Positions 7,053 to 11,239 of a DNA stretch of 11,239 nt are shown here, in pieces; within the stretch, counting starts at the first letter, position 1; each line of letters opens with the position of its first letter. Location: the NCBI GenBank assembly GCA_035460985.1, contig DATHWC010000283.1, positions 1 through 11,239 of the forward strand, given 5' to 3'. The notes beneath the pieces are model-generated. The model ran no database searches. It had not been told where the DNA came from and was given only the letters and a program-made list of their open reading frames with translations. Both the position numbers and the translations under genes were made by a program. Source of the stretch: Lunatibacter sp035460985 (lineage in GTDB: Bacteria; Bacteroidota; Bacteroidia; Cytophagales; Cyclobacteriaceae).

Positions 7053-8252
7053 ATGCGTAATTTCGGTTATCTCTGCTTTCTTTTTTGTCTTTCTTTGGCT
7101 TCCTGCACTTCGGATCCAATTGCCCAATTGGAAATAGTTGTGCCTATGCAAAACCGACTGCAAACGCCTATCTCTTTCAAGCTAGATAAGGAATTGGATA
7201 TTGGCTTGGCCTATCACCTGCAAAATAAAGCCACTGGTGAAAAAAGTCCTTTGGAAATTCAATCCGATGGTTCGCTATTTGCCCTACTTCCCAGTTTATC
7301 AGAAGGAACAAATATTTTTGAATTGAGGACTGGAGCTATTGAAGTTGAAAAAGGAATCAAACTGAACCAGACTGATCAGGGCGTAGAAGTGAGTTATGGA
7401 TCAAAACCGATTTTCTTCTATCAGGCTGAAACGGCCTACCCACCGAAAGGATTGCCGGATTATTATAAGCGTAGTGGCATGATTCATCCCCTATATAGTC
7501 CTGCCGGACAGATTTTGACAGATGATTTTCCTACGGGTCACGTACATCAGCACGCCATATTCAATGCTTGGGTGAATACAATGTATAAGGGGGAAAAAGT
7601 TGATTTCTGGAACCAGCATCAGGGTACGGGAACGGTAGAGCATGTAGATGTTTTGGAAACAGACCAAGGAACTCTCACCGCAACATTACGAACCAAGTTA
7701 AGCCATATCAGCTTGAAGCATGGAGAAGTATTGGAAGAGGAATGGAAAATAAAAGTATATCCAACTGAAGAATACTTCATGTTTGACCTATACTCAGAAC
7801 AATTAAACACGAGTCAAGACACCCTCTATATAGTTGAATATCACTATGGTGGCATGGGGATTCGGGGTAGTAAAGAATGGAATATAGTAGACAGCGTAAA
7901 TTATACAAATGATTGGAAAATTCAGACAAGCGAGGGCAAAACAAACGCCGATTCCAACCATACCAAAGCGAGCTGGGTCAGTGCCCATGGATTGGTAGAA
8001 GGTGAAAACGCAGGGGTCACCGTATTCGGGTTTCCGGACAATTTCAGGTATCCACAGATTGTGCGGGTGCATCCCACCATGCCTTATTGGGTTTTCTCCC
8101 CCATGTTTGAAGGGGAGTTTTATATAGCCCCTGGGGAAAAATTCTATAATAAAGTGCGCTACTACGTACATCAGGGAGAACCAGATTTGGACGTGTTGGC
8201 CAGTATTCAGGCGGACCTGACCGATCCGGTTGAAGTGACCGTATTACCATGA
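7053..8252 (+). CDS. DUF6807 (PmoA-like) lipoprotein
   Basis: This 399-residue protein has a lipoprotein signal (LASC, Cys18), so it is expected to be membrane-anchored on the periplasmic or outer side. The body matches the DUF6807 family, often labelled 'PmoA' in annotations although unrelated in role to methane monooxygenase. Recognisable segments are GMIHPLYSPAGQ (142-153), TDDFPTGHVHQHAIFNAW (156-173) with clustered His163/165/167, and VDFWNQHQGTGTV (183-195). Further matches are EYHYGGMGIRG (262-272), SWVSAHGL (307-314), and the C-terminal block from ~335 (VRVHPTMPYWVFSPMFEG through FYNKVRYYVHQGEPD). The conserved His/Asp residues suggest an enzyme or ligand-binding site, but the reaction is not established. 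In Bacteroidota these genes often occur near Gfo/Idh/MocA dehydrogenases in carbohydrate loci, as here at some distance. The gene is transcribed alone and converges on the LamG gene with 21 bp between stops. The start is supported by the signal peptide and promoter position. Confidence 0.9.
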   Translation: MRNFGYLCFLFCLSLASCTSDPIAQLEIVVPMQNRLQTPISFKLDKELDIGLAYHLQNKATGEKSPLEIQSDGSLFALLPSLSEGTNIFELRTGAIEVEKGIKLNQTDQGVEVSYGSKPIFFYQAETAYPPKGLPDYYKRSGMIHPLYSPAGQILTDDFPTGHVHQHAIFNAWVNTMYKGEKVDFWNQHQGTGTVEHVDVLETDQGTLTATLRTKLSHISLKHGEVLEEEWKIKVYPTEEYFMFDLYSEQLNTSQDTLYIVEYHYGGMGIRGSKEWNIVDSVNYTNDWKIQTSEGKTNADSNHTKASWVSAHGLVEGENAGVTVFGFPDNFRYPQIVRVHPTMPYWVFSPMFEGEFYIAPGEKFYNKVRYYVHQGEPDLDVLASIQADLTDPVEVTVLP

Positions 8253-8273
8253 TCGGAGTAACAGTCTATTGAA

Positions 8274-9143
8274 TTAGGGAGTCATGGTTAGTTGGTGGAT
8301 TTCCAAAATTTCCTCCATACTCAACGCCCTGTCAAACACTGCTAAGCCCCCAATTTTACCTTCGAAAAAATTCCCAAGTCCGCGGCTAAGCACGACAGCA
8401 CCAACGGTGAAATCCGAGCCATTGTCTCCAATACCGTCGGTAAAATAGTAGGGGTTTTTCGATTCTACAATACCATCCGGAATTCCATCAAATCCGGCTG
8501 TATTCCGTATCAGTTCCGGTTCACGGGTCTCAAATTTTCCATCTAGGTAAGACCGGATTTCGGTTCCATCATAGGTAAAGGCCACAAAGTGCCAAGAGCC
8601 TTTGGTCAGCATCTGCTTGCTTGCTGAGTAGTCGGAGCTGTAGGGGAAAGGAGGTGTTGGTTTTCCAGTCCAGGAAATATGGCCACAAACCTGTTCGGCT
8701 CCATTGTAATGGGGCAGATGAACGAAAAGGCCGTATTGACGCTTGCCGCCATCGGTGTATTCGTTCCACATTCCTCCTACAAAACCAGTTTTACCTTCCC
8801 AATTTACCCATCCCAGTACAGTAACGCCTTGATTTTTACCGTGAATATTGAGGCGTCCAGTTTCTGCATATGGGATGGAGAAGTAAGCTGAATCCCTCAT
8901 CGAAGCTGAAAAACCGGATAGCGGTCCTTCAGCGATCCTTTCCACCGGGCCCTTCATTTCCATGAGTGGAAACTCCCCCACTCCAGTTGCCATTCTTGGT
9001 TCCCCCGGATTCTCAGAGAAATCCCATAGGGCAATTAATCCGTCCATAGACGTGATTTTCGAAATCTTTTCCGATTCTTGGTAGGTCTGGCAAGAAGACA
9101 AGAAAAAGCAGGTTACCAGAAAAAAGGATATGATGTGCTTCAT
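8274..9143 (-). CDS. LamG/concanavalin-like lipoprotein
   Basis: This lipoprotein has 289 residues from the chosen start. An in-frame ATG at 9206 would add 21 residues, but the start at 9143 puts a typical signal (MKHIISFFLVTCFFLSSC, Cys18) at the very N-terminus, so I prefer it. The mature part is one jelly-roll domain of the LamG/laminin-G type. It opens with DGLIALWDFSENPG (34-47), continues with VTVLGWVNWEGKTGFVGG (107-124), then the typical WHFVAFTYDGTEIRSYLDGK (184-203). It closes with FEGKIGGLAVFDRALSMEEI (260-279). Such domains bind carbohydrates or act as surface adhesion modules; no catalytic motif is evident. It is transcribed alone or as the downstream neighbour of the DUF6909-like gene, from which 251 bp with two palindromes separate it. 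A near-match to a -7 box (TATTTTTA on the minus strand, near 9176-9183) is too weak to call. Confidence 0.88.
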   Translation of the reverse strand: MKHIISFFLVTCFFLSSCQTYQESEKISKITSMDGLIALWDFSENPGEPRMATGVGEFPLMEMKGPVERIAEGPLSGFSASMRDSAYFSIPYAETGRLNIHGKNQGVTVLGWVNWEGKTGFVGGMWNEYTDGGKRQYGLFVHLPHYNGAEQVCGHISWTGKPTPPFPYSSDYSASKQMLTKGSWHFVAFTYDGTEIRSYLDGKFETREPELIRNTAGFDGIPDGIVESKNPYYFTDGIGDNGSDFTVGAVVLSRGLGNFFEGKIGGLAVFDRALSMEEILEIHQLTMTP

Positions 9144-9235
9144 GAGAGATGAAAGGTGTAGGTTATTGACTATTCGTAAAAATAATATTTTTCCCATTAA
9201 CCGCACTACTCCCCATTACGTTTCGATTCTACAGT

Positions 9236-9255
9236 ATATCGGCCGTAGGCCATAT
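9236..9255. repeat. GGCC-gta-GGCC palindromic element, copy 1
   Basis: ATAT-c-GGCC-GTA-GGCC-ATAT forms a short hairpin with a 3-base loop and one bulged base. The 20-mer TCGGCCGTAGGCCATATTTC (9239-9258) is repeated exactly 86 bp away at 9325-9344. Each copy is followed by TTTATTTCATTCAA (9262-9275 and 9359-9372). The GC-rich core stands out in an otherwise A/T-rich spacer, suggesting a REP-like or other palindromic intergenic element. It has no T-run typical of an intrinsic terminator. Confidence 0.65.
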
Positions 9256-9319
9256 TTCAATTTTATTTCATTCAATATCAATCAGTATCTAATATCCAAC
9301 CCGATTTCGTCCGCAATCT

Positions 9320-9341
9320 ATATTTCGGCCGTAGGCCATAT
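9320..9341. repeat. GGCC-gta-GGCC palindromic element, copy 2
   Basis: This is the second copy of the element at 9236-9255, with three bulged bases (TTC, 9324-9326) instead of one on the left arm. It lies about 50 bp beyond the stop of the DUF6909-like gene, so it would fall in that gene's 3' transcript and might act in termination or RNA end protection, which is an inference. The whole spacer 9144-9394 has no open reading frame I would credit. Confidence 0.6.
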
Positions 9342-9394
9342 TTCTACTGTATTTAAACTTTATTTCATTCAAAAAATATCCAATAGAATAAATA

Positions 9395-11068
9395 TCAATT
9401 AAAAACTCCAATCTTCTCCAAAATTTTGTAAGTAATCAAATATGTCGGTCGAACCCCATCCATCCCCAAGGCTCCGGAGGCTAGTGTTCCTCCGGTTTCC
9501 AGCGGGTTATCGGATGCGTAGTAGGCATAAACTACTTTGACGGTTTTCCGGATACTGTTTCGGATTTTACTGGATGACTGTATGGCCTTTTGATAATGGG
9601 CTCCCTCCATTTCCAGTCCAATGGCCTTCCAGGAAGATTCCATAAAATACTGTAGAACATCCCTGTTTTGAAGTGAAGTCCCCAAGACCGTAATCATGGG
9701 TCCCTCAAAAACTCCCAGTCCAAATCCCTCAAAATCCTCTTTCTTAAGTTCATTTTTGAAAGGATAATTATCCGCTGTGCCTTCGAACACATGACTGCTA
9801 GGGATCATAATGTCCCCTTTGTTTCCCCTAAGAATCCCTGCCTTACCCATGATGGATGCAGAGATTACGTCCAAGGGTATCTTTTTGTCATCCACTTCGA
9901 AAGGCTTTAACAATTCGTCAAAACATTCATACGCCTGCTCCCCAAACGCATAATCCATGACCACAATGACTGGCTTTTTCTTTTTCTCCTTTGGTATTGG
10001 TACTCCGGGAATTAGGGTTCCGCGACTCATTTTATTGGTATCGATTATTTGCACACCGATATTCGTTCCAGATATGTCAGGCAAGTGTATCATTCCGTTA
10101 TGATTGGCATATGCCTCTATTTCCCTAGATTTGTTGGACTTGGACTGTAAGCTGATTTCCATGACTTCTTTTTCAATAGCTTCATAGGTGTCAAGTCCAA
10201 GTGCCTGATGTCCATAAATGGTATTCATCACGCTGTGTAAGTTGGCACTTATCACATGTATAGGACGCTCTAGAAGGTCCTCCTCCTGTAATACAGTCTT
10301 AATTCGGTTTGCCCACAATTCTCCGTAGACGTGGTGTCCAACCCGTTCCCTAAGTGTCGCTGAAAATGAAATTTGCCTGTCTCTGTCTTCCCGCATTTCC
10401 AGAATCGACAGACGACCAAGGTGATAGACTATGGAGAATAGGCTGTTGGTATGGTTGGAAGTTTCGAATTTTTCCACCGCTCTGTGGGTTTCTTCGTAAG
10501 TCCTTCCCGTAATATGACTTAAATAAGAGCAGGCAGCCTCCTTGTTAAACTCCTCATCCCGCTCCTCCTTTGCCACTATCTGCTCCAACATATCCCAATT
10601 GAGATTTGTGCCGGATTTTTGCTCCAAGCTGTTTCTGGCAATTTTTGTGGATTCGATAAACAAAAAAGTCAGGTGGGTCAAAATATCGTAAATATCACTT
10701 TTTCCCCTAGTCATTTCCACATACATCTGATCCTCATCTACCCGGTAACAATTTCTTTTCCGCTTAGCAGGGATGATTGGGGAAAACCCGGAATTCTCAT
10801 AGCCCTCCCTACTTATAAGCCGGATATAACGGCATTCCTCTATCCCTCTCGGTAGACGTTCCATGACATACAACAAGCCATCCAATTCAATTTTCTCATT
10901 TTCGGTGACAAAACCATATATCTCCGGACTTAAAATTAAAAGAGAATCAATTAGTGATTCCCCGGAAATCCCAGTGGGTTTGTAAGATCCTCTCGTAAAC
11001 AAATGCCTCATTGTAATGTAAAGTCGTTCAATTGCTGCGCGGGACTGTTGGGCTTTGGTTCTTTTCAT
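9395..11068 (-). CDS. DUF6909-like protein with nucleoside phosphorylase-like C-terminus
   Basis: This 557-residue protein has no signal peptide or membrane segment and is probably cytosolic. From memory it resembles the Bacteroidota DUF6909 family, whose function is undefined. The N-terminal ~350 residues are mostly helical and charged, with DILTHLTFLFIEST (128-141) and HVISANLHSVMNTIYG (271-286) as notable segments. The C-terminal ~190 residues have the order of motifs seen in purine nucleoside phosphorylase/AMP nucleosidase enzymes. First comes a strand and loop, VIVVMDYAFGEQAY (367-380), then a glycine-rich loop with GDIMIPSSH (MGKAGILRGNKGD, 407-419, to 426). Next is VLGTSLQNRD (461-470), then GLEMEGAHY (484-492) like the ribose-binding E-M-E, and YASDNPLETGG (517-527) like the catalytic S-D. 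The N-terminal extension plus this domain is reminiscent of AMP nucleosidase architecture. Activity is inferred. The start is the first ATG, 36 bp below a candidate promoter. Confidence 0.75.
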   Translation of the reverse strand: MKRTKAQQSRAAIERLYITMRHLFTRGSYKPTGISGESLIDSLLILSPEIYGFVTENEKIELDGLLYVMERLPRGIEECRYIRLISREGYENSGFSPIIPAKRKRNCYRVDEDQMYVEMTRGKSDIYDILTHLTFLFIESTKIARNSLEQKSGTNLNWDMLEQIVAKEERDEEFNKEAACSYLSHITGRTYEETHRAVEKFETSNHTNSLFSIVYHLGRLSILEMREDRDRQISFSATLRERVGHHVYGELWANRIKTVLQEEDLLERPIHVISANLHSVMNTIYGHQALGLDTYEAIEKEVMEISLQSKSNKSREIEAYANHNGMIHLPDISGTNIGVQIIDTNKMSRGTLIPGVPIPKEKKKKPVIVVMDYAFGEQAYECFDELLKPFEVDDKKIPLDVISASIMGKAGILRGNKGDIMIPSSHVFEGTADNYPFKNELKKEDFEGFGLGVFEGPMITVLGTSLQNRDVLQYFMESSWKAIGLEMEGAHYQKAIQSSSKIRNSIRKTVKVVYAYYASDNPLETGGTLASGALGMDGVRPTYLITYKILEKIGVFN

Positions 11069-11092
11069 ATCATTTGAAATGCTATTAAAATG

Positions 11093-11102
11093 ACCTAAAG
11101 GT
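11093..11102 (-). promoter_or_regulatory. Short inverted repeat at the predicted start site
   Basis: ACCTAAAGGT has 4-bp arms (ACCT/AGGT) and sits just downstream of the candidate TAnnTTTG box. It mirrors the longer ACCTAA..TTAGGT repeat at 7007-7024 in the same position relative to its promoter. The pairing is short and chance is possible. Confidence 0.2.
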
Positions 11103-11103
11103 A

Positions 11104-11111
11104 CAAAAATA
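11104..11111 (-). promoter_or_regulatory. Candidate -7 box for the DUF6909-like gene
   Basis: On the minus strand this reads TATTTTTG, matching TAnnTTTG, 36 bp upstream of the ATG. No TTG lies at the usual distance upstream, only T-rich sequence (minus-strand reading of 11131-11137), so the call rests on one box. Positions 11112-11239 show no further supportable feature. Confidence 0.35.
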
Positions 11112-11239
11112 TTCGGAGTAAAACGGACGAAAAAATTGGTCGGTCACTGCGATTTAATACTAAAAACGAATAAATAGATCCATAAATGCCTTTTTTCAAA
11201 ACAAGTCACCACTATTCAAACCAAATTAGCAATACCTGC

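Noticed and set aside
7053..8252. Methane monooxygenase subunit (from the 'PmoA' family label)
   Set aside because: The protein is a soluble lipoprotein without the membrane helices of PmoA. The label is historical.
8253..8273. Bidirectional terminator between the convergent genes
   Set aside because: The 21-bp spacer has no stem-loop or T-run.
9144..9206. Longer N-terminus for the LamG protein (start at 9206)
   Set aside because: It would bury the lipoprotein signal behind 21 extra residues, so the start at 9143 gives a normal signal peptide.
11186..11239. Possible start of a divergent plus-strand gene (ATG open to the edge, 18 codons)
   Set aside because: It is too short to assess, with no promoter match or recognisable peptide.

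Overview
The window looks like a stretch of Bacteroidota chromosome, probably an environmental or marine Cytophagales/Flavobacteriia-type organism. The evidence is the gene families present (secreted Gfo/Idh/MocA oxidoreductase, DUF6807, LamG lipoprotein, M16 peptidase and a DUF6909-like protein), Bacteroidota-style lipoprotein signals, gene starts without Shine-Dalgarno sequences, and one clear TTG / TAnnTTTG promoter. No rRNA, tRNA, CRISPR array, transposase, phage gene or SusC/SusD pair is visible.

Layout. Positions 1-569 are non-coding: two long hairpin-forming tandem units of 196 and 205 bp, followed by two shorter related units. Positions 613-2746 (minus strand) hold a tight pair, a PhzF-family isomerase followed 7 bp later by a Tat-exported Gfo/Idh/MocA oxidoreductase. 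Positions 2883-6888 (minus) hold a second pair, a large secreted M16 metalloprotease whose stop codon overlaps the start of a secreted GH33-type sialidase by 8 bp. Positions 7053-8252 (plus) encode a DUF6807 lipoprotein transcribed divergently from the protease, behind a recognisable promoter. It converges on a LamG/concanavalin-like lipoprotein at 8274-9143 (minus). Positions 9144-9394 carry two GGCC-gta-GGCC palindromic elements. Positions 9395-11068 (minus) encode a 557-residue DUF6909-like protein whose last ~190 residues resemble a nucleoside phosphorylase/AMP nucleosidase domain. From 11112 to the window edge I see nothing I can support.

How the genes may work together. Five of the seven products carry export signals (Tat, Sec or lipoprotein). 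Sialidase, DUF6807, LamG and exported Gfo/Idh/MocA proteins are all common in Bacteroidota carbohydrate or glycoconjugate scavenging, and a secreted protease cotranscribed with a sialidase would suit glycoprotein breakdown. There is no transporter, regulator or sugar catabolic pathway in the window, so a single dedicated system is an inference and not demonstrated. The DUF6909-like gene looks cytosolic and unrelated.

The least expected observations are the structured repeats at 1-569, a near-identical leader element in front of both minus-strand operons (2764-2801 and 6899-6933), and the phosphorylase-like C-terminus of the 557-residue protein. I see no convincing complete new system.
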